The notes beneath the pieces are model-generated. The model saw nothing but the letters and a program-made list of their open reading frames with translations, made no database searches and was not told the origin of the DNA. A program made the position numbers and the translations under genes. From the NCBI GenBank assembly GCA_022925895.1, contig JAKSYS010000756.1, positions 1 to 27,327 on the forward strand: a DNA stretch of 27,327 nucleotides. Direction: 5' to 3'. Positions 10,305 to 18,810 of the stretch are shown here, in pieces. How positions within the stretch are numbered: the stretch's first letter is position 1; each line of letters begins with the position of its first letter. Origin of the DNA: Fragilaria crotonensis. Its lineage: Eukaryota; Bacillariophyta; Fragilariophyceae; Fragilariales; Fragilariaceae.

Positions 10305-10755
10305 GGCTTCTGACTATATCAACTGCTCGCTCATACGTATGCCTTGTGGATGCTATGCCTACTTGGAGTGGTAGCGACAGTCAACAGTCAAGGGTCAAGG
10401 GCATCCGGATCGATGATCGCATACGACTGTAGACTGTAGAGAATAATTCATGCTGGTATGCGTTGTGGAATATGATACACAGTACGAGTACCACAATGTA
10501 CCAGGGTAGCACTGCATACATGTAGTCATACCCCTATTATCATACACCCTACACATTGCAGACAAGCGCTTCCGTGCTGTGCCAGCGATCCAAGATCCAA
10601 ATCTGCCATGGACTCTATGCATCATACAATCTACTGTACGGGGTAGATACGGCGTATGCAAACCTCGTACAAGTTGTACCTGGTACCAGGTAGCATGGCC
10701 CATGTTCGTGCTCGGATTCGTGCAGGCAACAAATGAGAACAAGAACAGTGCAACC
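10305..10755. other. Divergent intergenic region with GTAC cluster
   Basis: Between the starts of the WRAP53-like and MaoC-like genes. About seven GTAC sites occur, mostly at 10480-10505 and 10630-10690, several as close pairs. The frame of the MaoC-like gene is open back to 10579, with an alternative ATG at 10702, so the right part could be coding if that start is used. Confidence 0.55.
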
Positions 10756-12009
10756 ATGACCACCGTGGTGTCAAGAAGAGTTTGTGCGGCGATTTCAGGC
10801 CTTCGACTTCGAAAGTGCTTCATTCGACTATCCTCGACTCAACGTCAACTGGTACCGGCTTTGGAGAAGATCAATGGAGCAACAATCCCAAGAGAGGGAG
10901 GAAGTCGTCTAACGACAGAATTAGTTTACGCTGAACCGCTCGACGTCGCCGTTGACCTTCAAGTTTTGCGACCGGGTGATTATCTTGATATACCCTATGA
11001 GCTAACGATTACAGATACGTTTGCGGATTTGTGGCATTCTGCCTTTCTAAGTCAAGATCGATTACAAACCTCCACTCCATTTGCCAGAAAATTGGGTTTC
11101 CAAGATCGGGTCTTGCCATTTGGACTTCTAGCATTCCTTTGTTCCAGCATGACACATGCTGACAAGGCCAAGATACAAGTTGGGTTTGGTAACATTCAGT
11201 ATCATTGGCCTGGTTTCTCTGGAGACACCTTTACAAAACGATTTCAAGTGCAATCGGTGCGCAACACTTCTGATGGAGCTCATTCGATTATTCAGTTCGA
11301 ATGCAACCTCTACAACCAACGTGGTCGCCTCTGTATGCGCGCAGATAAGAGGATGCTATTTCAAACTCGACTAGTGGAGAATTCGTTAAATCTGCCTCAT
11401 GGTGCTGACAAGGACTTGCTTCGCAATCACATACTGTCGAAAGCGACAGTCTTGACGAACGAATCTCATTCGTTGAATCACCTTCGTCCAGGTCAATTGA
11501 TTCGTCACGATCACGCTCGATCTCTGACGCTCGGACAAGTTCAGCAGTTGGCCTCACTCGCACGATTGACTCATCCTCGTCATTTTGTCGGCCCGGACCG
11601 ACTGGTCCCCGGCGGTCTCGTGGTGGGATTGTGCCAGTCGGCCTCGGCACGTGAATTGCACGAAGTGCTACACGAACAGGTACTTGCCGCGCAATTTTGC
11701 AATCCCGTCCATCCAGATGTGACCGTCGTGGGAGCGCTCTCGTTCGTTTCTCACATTACACCCGCGGCGAATTTGGGTGATTTGGAAGAATTGACGGTGC
11801 GAACAATTGCTGTGGATGTGTCTTCTCAAGAGTTGCCAAACAGTTTGCCTCTAGAACTCCTGTCGTCGCCGAAACTGATGAAGCCTAAAGGACTGGAAGA
11901 GTTCTGTGTGAAGCACTGTCCGGAACTCAGTGGACGTATTCTTTTGCAAATGGATCGTCAGCTTTTGCGTCAGTCGACCAGCAAACCGGATTCAGTCTTC
12001 TTGTTATAA
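10756..12009 (+). CDS. Double-hotdog MaoC-like (enoyl-CoA hydratase/dehydratase family) protein, probably mitochondrial
   Basis: The 417-residue product has two hotdog-like halves. The first (about 65-205) has TITDTFADLWHSAFLSQD, FARKLGF, LPFGLLAFL and QVGFGNIQYHWPGFSGDTF, the order seen in MaoC-type (R)-hydratases. The second (about 235-415) has LRPGQLIRHDHARSLTLG, RLTHPRHF and VPGGLVVGLC. The family usually hydrates or dehydrates acyl thioesters through an Asp-His pair in a D-x-N-P-x-H motif. In the first half the Asp may be kept (D101) but the His position is Ser/Thr; in the second half I cannot place the motif. Catalysis is therefore uncertain. Residues 1-30 are rich in Arg and hydrophobic residues with no acids, as in a mitochondrial presequence. 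I chose the ATG at 10756 (context CAACCATGA); 10702 is an in-frame alternative. Confidence 0.8.
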   Translation: MTTVVSRRVCAAISGLRLRKCFIRLSSTQRQLVPALEKINGATIPREGGSRLTTELVYAEPLDVAVDLQVLRPGDYLDIPYELTITDTFADLWHSAFLSQDRLQTSTPFARKLGFQDRVLPFGLLAFLCSSMTHADKAKIQVGFGNIQYHWPGFSGDTFTKRFQVQSVRNTSDGAHSIIQFECNLYNQRGRLCMRADKRMLFQTRLVENSLNLPHGADKDLLRNHILSKATVLTNESHSLNHLRPGQLIRHDHARSLTLGQVQQLASLARLTHPRHFVGPDRLVPGGLVVGLCQSASARELHEVLHEQVLAAQFCNPVHPDVTVVGALSFVSHITPAANLGDLEELTVRTIAVDVSSQELPNSLPLELLSSPKLMKPKGLEEFCVKHCPELSGRILLQMDRQLLRQSTSKPDSVFLL

Positions 12010-12226
12010 TTTGATAAATTGAGTTGATGAGCGTACTAATGTACTAAAATTGATCCAATTGGTAGTGGCGTATTGGATTCCTGGCAGTATCATAGCATGG
12101 CTGCGCTAATAGAGACCAGTAGAGCATGTTACATGTTACCAACAATTCAACAATGGACCTGTAATCGGATTCATGTCACTCGTGTTTGTACGACGACAAC
12201 TGAACGAGTACAAGACTGCATAGTGT

Positions 12227-12849
12227 TTACTTTCCTTGCGCCGTCAACCATTCCACCACTTGATCCATATTCGTTACATGTAACGCACTAATTGGCAGGA
12301 CCATCCACGGAGTATCCATGACATAGTTCAACTGCAATTTTTCAATAAGTTCCGATTCACCGACATGAGGAGTAATATCAATCTTATTTGCCAAGACGAG
12401 CAGTGGCGTCGATCCAATCGACCCATCATCAAGGAGCTTGTGCAACTCTTTCTTGGCCGTCGGCAATTTTTGTGGAGCGGCCGCGTCGACGACAAATAGA
12501 ACAACGTCGCAACCTTTTGTGTAGCGTGACCACTCACCCCGATACTGTTCTTGACCGCCAATGTCCCAACATTTCATATTGACCTTTCCCTTCTTGAAGA
12601 CTTTGACATTGAGGCCAATAGTTGGCACTGTTTCGACGGACTGTCCATGAGCCAAGACGGAAAGGAGTGTTGTTTTTCCACTGGAGCGAGAAAGAAACAG
12701 GTATTGCTCGTTAGTGTGATATTCTTCCATCGTTCCATTCTCCAACCAGACATACCGACAACAACTCACCTATTCTCCAGACCAATTACAACAATATCGA
12801 GCTTCTTAGTGTAGAAGATGTCGAGTAGTTTTTGCAGCACTTGTCCCAT
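12227..12849 (-). CDS. Arf-family small GTPase, ARL8-like
   Basis: Membrane-associated GTPase of 177 residues from two exons: 12770-12849 and 12227-12680. The 89-nt intron (GTGAGT...CTCCAG) interrupts the P-loop codon for Ser28. Motifs: P-loop GLENSGKT (23-30), switch I PTIGLNV (46-52), WDIGGQ with Q70 (65-70), NKID (125-128) and SAL (158-160). The pattern VPTIGLNV...WDIGGQ...RYTKGCDVVLFVVDAA and the C-terminal EWL most resemble ARL8, which acts on lysosome or vacuole positioning and vesicle transport in other eukaryotes. The protein begins MGQ, so Gly2 could be myristoylated, though Gln at position 6 is not favourable. Another ARL class cannot be excluded. The 3' end is 217 bp from the MaoC-like stop. 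Confidence 0.92.
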
Positions 12850-13673
12850 GGTGAACCAAGAAAACAAATCGAGAATTCTATCACTCTATGATGTGGAGGT
12901 AATGATGAAGTGTGTTTGTTACGTCGTTTAAAAAAAAATCATCTTCCACAATGCGCACGTCCAGTCGTACGACGGAGCGGTGAGCGGGCAATGCCAGTTT
13001 TATTCGTATCCAAAACGGTATACGAATATAATTCGATTCGATTATTTGCAGTGCTGCAGCCCTAACCTTCAACGTCTGTCTGTGCATGCTCGACGCTCAC
13101 GTCTGCGTCGAATATTTTGGAACCTGGTAGTACAGTACTGTAGTACCCTGGAGAACTGTATACTCTCGTACAGCTATGAAGCCATCACTACTCAAAAGGT
13201 ACTTGTACCCTGGTACTGTGCATTGTCTCAACGAGTACACGGATATCCAACAATCCAACCGACAAGAAGCAGCGCAAGCACCAACCATGACTTCTACGAC
13301 GAAAGGATGGCCCATGACGATGAAAGCTAGATATTGCCTGAGAATGCGTGACGAAGTGGAAACGGTTCACAATCCGAAGTGCTTGGTGGAGCAAATGAGT
13401 GCAGTCGATGCCTTCTGTGCCTGTAGATGTGGAATGATGCTCCAAAACCAAATCCCTCATCATCAAGCATCACATGCGGCAACTCGCATGAACAGTCTTT
13501 CAACTTATCACTCATCATGAATTGCGTGTGGCTATAATATGTTGGTTCTTGCTGGGTTCTTGGCTCTAGTATGCTGTTGATTCGACAACCTTGCACTCTA
13601 CCACGAATCACTGACACGCGGGCAGGATTGCCAATGAATCAGTTGTGTTGACGAAAAGTATTAGGTGCCGTGA
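12850..13673. other. Divergent intergenic region with GTAC clusters
   Basis: No recognised gene. About nine GTAC sites cluster at 12965-12971 and 13125-13245, often paired. Short plus-strand open frames up to 13520 have no recognisable domain. One, from the ATG at 13287 to 13520, contains CACRCGMM but has no support beyond being open. Confidence 0.5.
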
Positions 13674-13967
13674 GTGACGGAGGACATCGGAACATGTGCA
13701 TTGGATCATTGGTACGGTGATATCGGACCTTGTCAAAGGAATTGGATTCCCAACCTCCCCTACGAAATGTTCGGCGTCACACGGAAATTCGAGGTGCTGC
13801 AACTGAAAGAATGCCGTTCCGCTGAGGATTTATTGCGACGTACCACAACGTCGAATTTCTACGAGACGAACGTCGAGAGCATTCTCACTCACTGCCCCTC
13901 AAGATTTCTGTGGGTTCCAACGGGCTTTGATTGCCCATCATTTTATATTTCTCTGCTGGGTCCATAA
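13674..13967 (+). other. Possible upstream exon or remnant of the adjacent membrane-protein gene
   Basis: An open stretch whose translation looks protein-like (for example NLPYEMFGVTRKFEVLQL, then AEDLLRRTTTSNFYE). It ends in a TAA at 13965-13967, in the same frame as the ATG at 13989. By eye its last part resembles the region around DLLTKALSTREF in the 1257-2858 protein. Removing 13914-14003 (GTTCCA...ACCCAG, 90 nt) would join it in frame to the next gene, but the donor is weak. It has no good ATG at its start. It may be a lost exon of a decaying gene. Confidence 0.35.
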
Positions 13968-13988
13968 TACCGTTCGCCATTCGCCATT

Positions 13989-14971
13989 ATGAACGCAACC
14001 CAGTCTTCAAGTATTTTGACCATTGCCCTGCGTGTGCAAGCGGACCGTGCTCCGCTTGTTAGCAATCGTGATTGGGAAACCGCGATCGCCCTGGCTAACA
14101 TTGAGGTGTACAAGCGGGTAAATGCTGTATTGGTCACGTTCTTTGGGACGACGCGCGATGTTAAGGTCGATACGACGTTAACGATTGAATGTGAACCAGG
14201 ATTATGTGTGGAAATCAAGACAGATGTAACCCTCTTTCCGTCGCTAGAACCAGTGATGGAGAGATTGGTCATGGGTGCTCTCCGACAAGCAGTGTACGAT
14301 ATGAAACGCGAGTATGGCGATTTGGGGTTAAGCGTCGCTTGGTTGGCGCCAAACATTTCAGCAACTCTGATTGGGTGGCACATGGACGGTTTGCTGTCCA
14401 CAGTGTCGTCGGAGGAGGAGCGCATCTTTTGTACTGAAGCGAGAAACTTTCTAACCAACGCTATACTCGACGTTGATCACACGTGCGATACGGTTCTGTT
14501 CCTTAATCAATTTACAACTGAGCACTCCCGCCTTGAGATTCACTCCGCGCTTCTGGGAACTAGTGCGCGTGAGAACACGCATTCTTACCGCAAGATGGCG
14601 CTGCAAGTGTTCAACAACGCCACGTCAACTGGTTTCCTTCACCAACTCAGTTCCTCGCCTATGTGTTTGAATCGATACACAGTTTGGAAGCATTTGCACT
14701 TGATGACAAGGATATCATCGCGTCTCGAATCTCTCCAACCCCGTCTCCGACTTACAACCGCAATCCAACCCCTCATGACCGGCTCCCGTTCACAATCAAC
14801 ACCACGCATCTTGGGATTGCACTGGCAATGTTGGCAGTCGCCATTCAGATTTGCGCTGCGGTTGTAGTCATCGTTAAGAAATCGAGGTTGAAGAGGCTCA
14901 GCGAAACTGAGCAGGATGACAGTTTGTCTGTAGTGGACTCGGACGATGGCGGATCCAAATATAGCTTTTAG
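13989..14971 (+). CDS. Single-pass membrane protein related in layout to the 1257-2858 gene; frame break inside
   Basis: I recognise no named family. From the ATG at 13989 the frame runs as a globular region (with DRAPLVSNRDWETAIAL, IECEPGLCVEI and ATLIGWHMDGLL) to about 14606-14650. The frame then shifts: FLAYVFESIHSLEAFALDD continues in another phase to 14971, through a transmembrane helix (LGIALAMLAVAIQICAAVVVIV) and a short acidic tail ending KYSF. A 44-nt intron at 14607-14650 (GTGTTC...CTCAG) would join them, but it is shorter than any other intron here and its translation (FNNATSTGFLHQ) looks like genuine domain sequence. A one-base loss is therefore equally likely. No signal peptide is visible at this start. 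The stop is only 16 bp from the stop of the convergent gene. Confidence 0.6.
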
Positions 14972-14987
14972 AACACTTCAAATAACC

Positions 14988-17714
14988 TTATTCTACCGGA
15001 CCCACGGCAATACCACCAGCTGCTTTTAGAGTCATGACGACAGGATGATCGTCTGCCAAGTTCCTTGCCCACCATAGCGCAGTTGCACCGTTTGATGTTC
15101 GAGTGTTCACATCCACGTTGTATTCGTGCAGCAGCAGTTGAAGAGTTTCCAAGTGTCCGCTGAATGTAGCTTCGTGAAGTGGCTCCCAGCCATTGTCATC
15201 TTTGTGCCTAACGAATTCGGGTTTAAGCTGCAGTGCGCGGCGAAGAGCGTCGACATTGTTGTTAGCGGCTGCGCGATGCACATCAAGAGGGGTGACTTCT
15301 GAGGCCTCGCCCACAGCAGCACAATCAGCCGTACATTCGCCCTGCTCGGTAGAGGCACAGTTGTCAGAGTGAAGTCCATCAGCCCCACATTCGTATGAGC
15401 CATCAGGTTGGAACGCGTCATCTCCTTGTCTTGCCGTTTCATCCGGAGGACGACGGTTCTCATTGTCCCTGAGTGATTCCTCAGCCTCGCCAGCCGCTTC
15501 GGCGTTGCGTTTGAATTCGAAAGCTTTGCGCGCCGCCTCGGCTTGCTTGCGCAATCGCTCCTTGGCAGCTTCCAAATCATCCTCATCATCGTCGCTGACG
15601 CCTTGATCTGCATCCTGAACCTCCTGGTGCTGGTGAATATCATGTTTTGCTGCCTCCTCTTCTCGGATACGGGCTTCTTCGGCTTCACGACGTTCAGCCT
15701 CTTCGGCAGCTAGACGAGCTGCCTCCTCTTGACGAACACGAGCCATTTCTGCTTCGCGACGGACAGCCGCTTCAGCAGCCTGACGAGCTACCTCCTCGTC
15801 ACGAACACGAGCCTCTTCTGCTGCTTGTCTGGCAGCTTCTTCGGCAGCTAGACGAGCTGCCTCCTCGTCACGAACACGAGCCTCTTCTGCTGCTTGTCTG
15901 GCAGCTTCTTCGGCAGCTAGACGAGCTGCCTCCTCGTCACGAACACGAGCGTCTTCTGCTGCTTGTCTGGCAGCTTCTTCGGCAGCTAGACGAGCTGCCT
16001 CCTCGTCACGAACACGAGCCTCTTCTGCTGCTTGTCTGGCAGCTTCTTCGGCAGCTAGACGAGCTGCCTCCTCGTCACGAACACGTGCCTCTTCTGCTGC
16101 ACGTCGGGCAGCTTCTTCGGCAGCTAGGCGAGCTGCCTCCTCGTCACGAACACGCGCCTCTTCTTGTCTGGCAGCTTCTTCGGCAGCTAGACAAGCTGCC
16201 TCCTCGTCACGAACACGTGCCTCTTCTGCTGCACGTCGGGCAGTCTCTTCGGCAGCTAGGCGAGCCGCCTCCTCGTCACGAATACGAGCCTCTTCGGCCG
16301 CGCGACGGACAGCTGCTTCACGAACACGTGCCTCTTCGGCTGCTAGACGAGCTGCTTCCTCGTTACGAATACGGGCCTGCTCCGCCGCTTGACGGGAGGC
16401 CTCTTCAGCAGCTAGGCGAGCTGCTTTCTCTTCACGAACACGGGTCTCTTCGGCTGCACGACGGGCAGCCTCGTCAGCAGCTTGACGAGCTGTCTCCTCT
16501 TCACGAACACGGGCCGCTTCGGCAGCGCGACGAGCTGCCTCTGCTTCTCGAACACGAGCCTCTTTCGCCGCTTGACGAGTTGTCTCCTCCTCACGAATTT
16601 GGGCCTCTTTCGCCGCTTCACGAGCTGCAGCTTCCTCCTCTTGGAGGGCTACCTCGTCGTCGTGACGTGGTGTACTGTCCTTTTCTGAATCTTCTGGTTG
16701 ACTAATGGCATCCTCGCGTGGCATACCGTCTTCCATTGAACGACGGGAGTCTACTTCTATTTTCAGACGATTCGCTTCGGCCTCGCGAACGCGTGCAGCT
16801 TCTGCTTCTCGTTGAGCCACTAATTCAGATATACGATTGGCTTCTCGTTCCACTTCTTCTTGTTTGATTCGCAATTCGTCCATACGCACCCTAGCTCTCT
16901 CATGCACAGACATTTCATTTCGATTACAATTGACCAGGCATGGCAAACTTGTATCGGCTCGTTTTGGTGCCATTTGGATAGTCATCATGCAAAATATGAA
17001 TGTAGCGAAAATTGTAATCATGAGTGTCCAAGTAGCGATAGTCGAACTCCACGCCTTCTTGTTATGCTCCTGAACATTGTCCGCCGCCTTGCCCACTCGA
17101 TGCACGTTTTCTGTAGCCAAGGCTTCCATTTCTTCAAGATGCTCCGTCTGGCCTCGAATCGTCGAGTTCATGCGCTGCGTCGAAGCCTTGAGTTGCGAGG
17201 CCATGAGGGAAATTTCGGCCTCGAGTTGTTCACGTTGAGCCTTCTGAAGTTCCTCGACATCTTCGCGTCTCAACGCTTCGATGGAACGAGAGGACGAATT
17301 GATTCGATCTGTAGCATCATTATCGTTTTTGGAGGAGTCAAGCTCAAACTCTCCACGTTCGGACCCAAATTCATCGATGCTTTCGCTTTCTCCCGCATTT
17401 CCTTGTCGATTGGGTTTGAAGAATATCTCATCAACCCAATCAGTTTCTGTTTCTCGCTTCTTCGCAGCCAGCTCTTCTGCCTTGCGACATGCCTGATGAA
17501 CTCGTTCTCGCAGCGCATCGTCCAGCACAGGATGCCCTTTCTGCAACAATTTTTCCAACATGTCTAGAGCCATCACAGCTCGTCCTTGTAACGTATATGA
17601 CGTCAAATGGTCAGGGTTGAAGTGTTCCATGCGGTGAAGGAGACGCTTCAGGTCAACCAGGAGCAGATAGCGTTCATCTTCTTCCGTCAGGACATTGGAC
17701 GCCGACATGGTCAT
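14988..17714 (-). CDS. USE1-like Q-SNARE fused after its membrane anchor to a long charged repeat rod and ankyrin repeats
   Basis: One uninterrupted 908-residue frame. Residues 1-105 form a helical N-terminal region like that of the ER SNARE USE1. Residues about 163-222 are a SNARE motif with Gln189 at the expected zero layer. A transmembrane helix follows (about 225-247, ending TIQMAPKR). In USE1 this is the end of the protein, tail-anchored in the ER with the SNARE part cytosolic, acting in Golgi-to-ER retrograde fusion. Here about 660 more residues follow: two Cys (259, 263), a Glu/Arg/Ala-rich rod (about 268-720) with 23-residue repeats, an acidic and Cys-containing stretch, and ankyrin repeats (about 811-905, with NGWEPLHEATFSGHLETLQLLL). 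By topology these should face the lumen. The SNARE assignment is by residue pattern. ATG at 17714; a second Met is at codon 3. Confidence 0.85.
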   Translation of the reverse strand: MTMSASNVLTEEDERYLLLVDLKRLLHRMEHFNPDHLTSYTLQGRAVMALDMLEKLLQKGHPVLDDALRERVHQACRKAEELAAKKRETETDWVDEIFFKPNRQGNAGESESIDEFGSERGEFELDSSKNDNDATDRINSSSRSIEALRREDVEELQKAQREQLEAEISLMASQLKASTQRMNSTIRGQTEHLEEMEALATENVHRVGKAADNVQEHNKKAWSSTIATWTLMITIFATFIFCMMTIQMAPKRADTSLPCLVNCNRNEMSVHERARVRMDELRIKQEEVEREANRISELVAQREAEAARVREAEANRLKIEVDSRRSMEDGMPREDAISQPEDSEKDSTPRHDDEVALQEEEAAAREAAKEAQIREEETTRQAAKEARVREAEAARRAAEAARVREEETARQAADEAARRAAEETRVREEKAARLAAEEASRQAAEQARIRNEEAARLAAEEARVREAAVRRAAEEARIRDEEAARLAAEETARRAAEEARVRDEEAACLAAEEAARQEEARVRDEEAARLAAEEAARRAAEEARVRDEEAARLAAEEAARQAAEEARVRDEEAARLAAEEAARQAAEDARVRDEEAARLAAEEAARQAAEEARVRDEEAARLAAEEAARQAAEEARVRDEEVARQAAEAAVRREAEMARVRQEEAARLAAEEAERREAEEARIREEEAAKHDIHQHQEVQDADQGVSDDDEDDLEAAKERLRKQAEAARKAFEFKRNAEAAGEAEESLRDNENRRPPDETARQGDDAFQPDGSYECGADGLHSDNCASTEQGECTADCAAVGEASEVTPLDVHRAAANNNVDALRRALQLKPEFVRHKDDNGWEPLHEATFSGHLETLQLLLHEYNVDVNTRTSNGATALWWARNLADDHPVVMTLKAAGGIAVGPVE
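15782..16327. repeat. Tandem repeat, 69-bp unit, inside the SNARE-ankyrin gene
   Basis: About eight units begin near 15782, 15851, 15920, 15989, 16058, 16127, 16190 and 16259. The spacing is 69 bp except for one of 63 bp, which lost two codons. Each encodes a 23-residue module of the type ARVRDEEAARLAAEEAARQA. The units starting at 15851-16058 are almost identical at DNA level. More diverged copies continue to about 16650. The phase is exact in codons, so unit gain or loss keeps the frame. Confidence 0.93.
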
Positions 17715-18174
17715 TGTTGTGATGATAAAAGAATGCTACCCAGTGTAAGTTCTCAGGGTTCACTCTGATACTGTACGCTTCCGATACAGTAGTTGGATTA
17801 GTTGTGTAGGGTTGTAGTACTCAGTACAACTACTCCGTACCGGCGTAATATTGAACGCAAGTACCAAGTACTGTACGAAGCCGATTCATGCATTTCTTGG
17901 CAATGTGTTTTGAGAACAAAAAAATGCTGCTGTAAAATTCCCTTTTACTTGTATGTACTATGTACAAGTATTGGAGTTGACGGTTGACGGTATGCATACT
18001 TGCACACCATCACTACCTCATGCGTACTGGTAGGTGGTATGTACTGTACACCGAGAACATTTACTGCATTGTGAGAACGACGGCAAGAGGGGAAAGGCGA
18101 ACGTGCATCACTTCGTCTTACATTACAACATATGTGCTTATCGCGTGGACCATTCCTTGTCAACCTTGTGCCGA
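17715..18174. other. Divergent intergenic region, densest GTAC cluster
   Basis: Between the starts of the SNARE-ankyrin and roadblock genes. By eye it has about twelve GTAC sites in 460 bp (17770-18050), including a tight group at 17858-17880. No separate gene is visible. The roadblock frame is open back to about 18034 but without an upstream ATG that adds recognised sequence. Confidence 0.65.
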
Positions 18175-18561
18175 ATGTCGTCGTCTTCCAAATCTGCCTC
18201 GAAAGAATCCCCTGCCGCAGCTGCATTGCCTGCTGTAAAAGCTGCTAGCAGCAGTCTGGAAGAAGTTGAAAGCACAGTGTCTCGGTTGTCCTCGCACAAG
18301 GGTGTCCAAGGTGTGATGATTCTTTCGGAGAAGGGCGAGATTGTCCATTCCACCTTTCCTCCGGAATCAGAAGTGGAACAAGCCAAGATTCTCGTGAAGA
18401 TTAAGCGGCTCTCTTCCAGTTTATTTCACGATACGGAAGAAGAAGTTTCGTTCATCCGCATCCGGACGCAACAGCACGAATTGTTGGTATCACCCAACAA
18501 TGACTACTTGTTGGTCGTGCTGCATAATCCCTTGGTTTCGTCTGTGGAAAAGGAACTTTAA
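18175..18561 (+). CDS. DYNLRB: Roadblock/LC7-type dynein light chain
   Basis: Small dimerising subunit that binds the dynein intermediate chain. The 128-residue product has an Ala/Ser-rich extension (1-27) and then the roadblock fold: helix LEEVESTVSRLSS (28-40), GVQGVMILSEKGEIVHST (43-60), a long helix (about 65-85), FIRIRTQQHELLVSP (93-107) and the terminal NNDYLLVVLHNP (108-119). These are close matches to eukaryotic DYNLRB. I started at the ATG at 18175 because it gives a short neutral extension; upstream sequence in frame looks intergenic. No intron is needed. The related LAMTOR/MglB-like proteins are less likely because of the RIRTQQHELLV pattern. Pennate diatoms lack flagella, so a cytoplasmic dynein role is inferred. 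Confidence 0.93.
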   Translation: MSSSSKSASKESPAAAALPAVKAASSSLEEVESTVSRLSSHKGVQGVMILSEKGEIVHSTFPPESEVEQAKILVKIKRLSSSLFHDTEEEVSFIRIRTQQHELLVSPNNDYLLVVLHNPLVSSVEKEL

Positions 18562-18810
18562 TGGAACGATGAAGAATTATTACTTTGTCAACTAGATGTT
18601 GCCACCATATGTATGAACGTGCTCTATCAGAAGATAACAATGCCATGCATAAACAAAAGGCACTATGGATGATGTTTGATACGAGAGAAGCGTGTCAAAT
18701 TAATGAAGCAATTTTGCATGATAGAATGATCACATTGCAGTCAATAGTTCACTCTCCCATTCCGTAATTTAGACCAACGAGTTTACTATCTCCGAAACAT
18801 AATCCATAGT

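Noticed and set aside
10579-10755. N-terminal extension of the MaoC-like protein from 10579
   Set aside because: The first codon is GTG, and the stretch is GTAC-rich intergenic-type sequence. The ATG at 10756 gives a presequence-like N terminus.
12980-13520. Open frames of about 115 codons upstream of the second membrane-protein gene
   Set aside because: No recognised domain, the frames overlap each other, and they run through the GTAC cluster.
15782-16327. CRISPR-like regular repeats
   Set aside because: The units are contiguous without spacers, keep a codon phase and encode a charged helical rod inside one gene.
15647-16705. A 352-codon plus-strand open frame with repeated ELPPRHEHEPLLLL-like units
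   Set aside because: It lies exactly antisense to the 69-bp repeats of the SNARE-ankyrin gene. The repeated unit simply has no stop on that strand, and the product has no recognisable fold.
16860-17567. A 235-codon plus-strand open frame
   Set aside because: Antisense to the SNARE portion of the minus-strand gene, whose motifs are clear.
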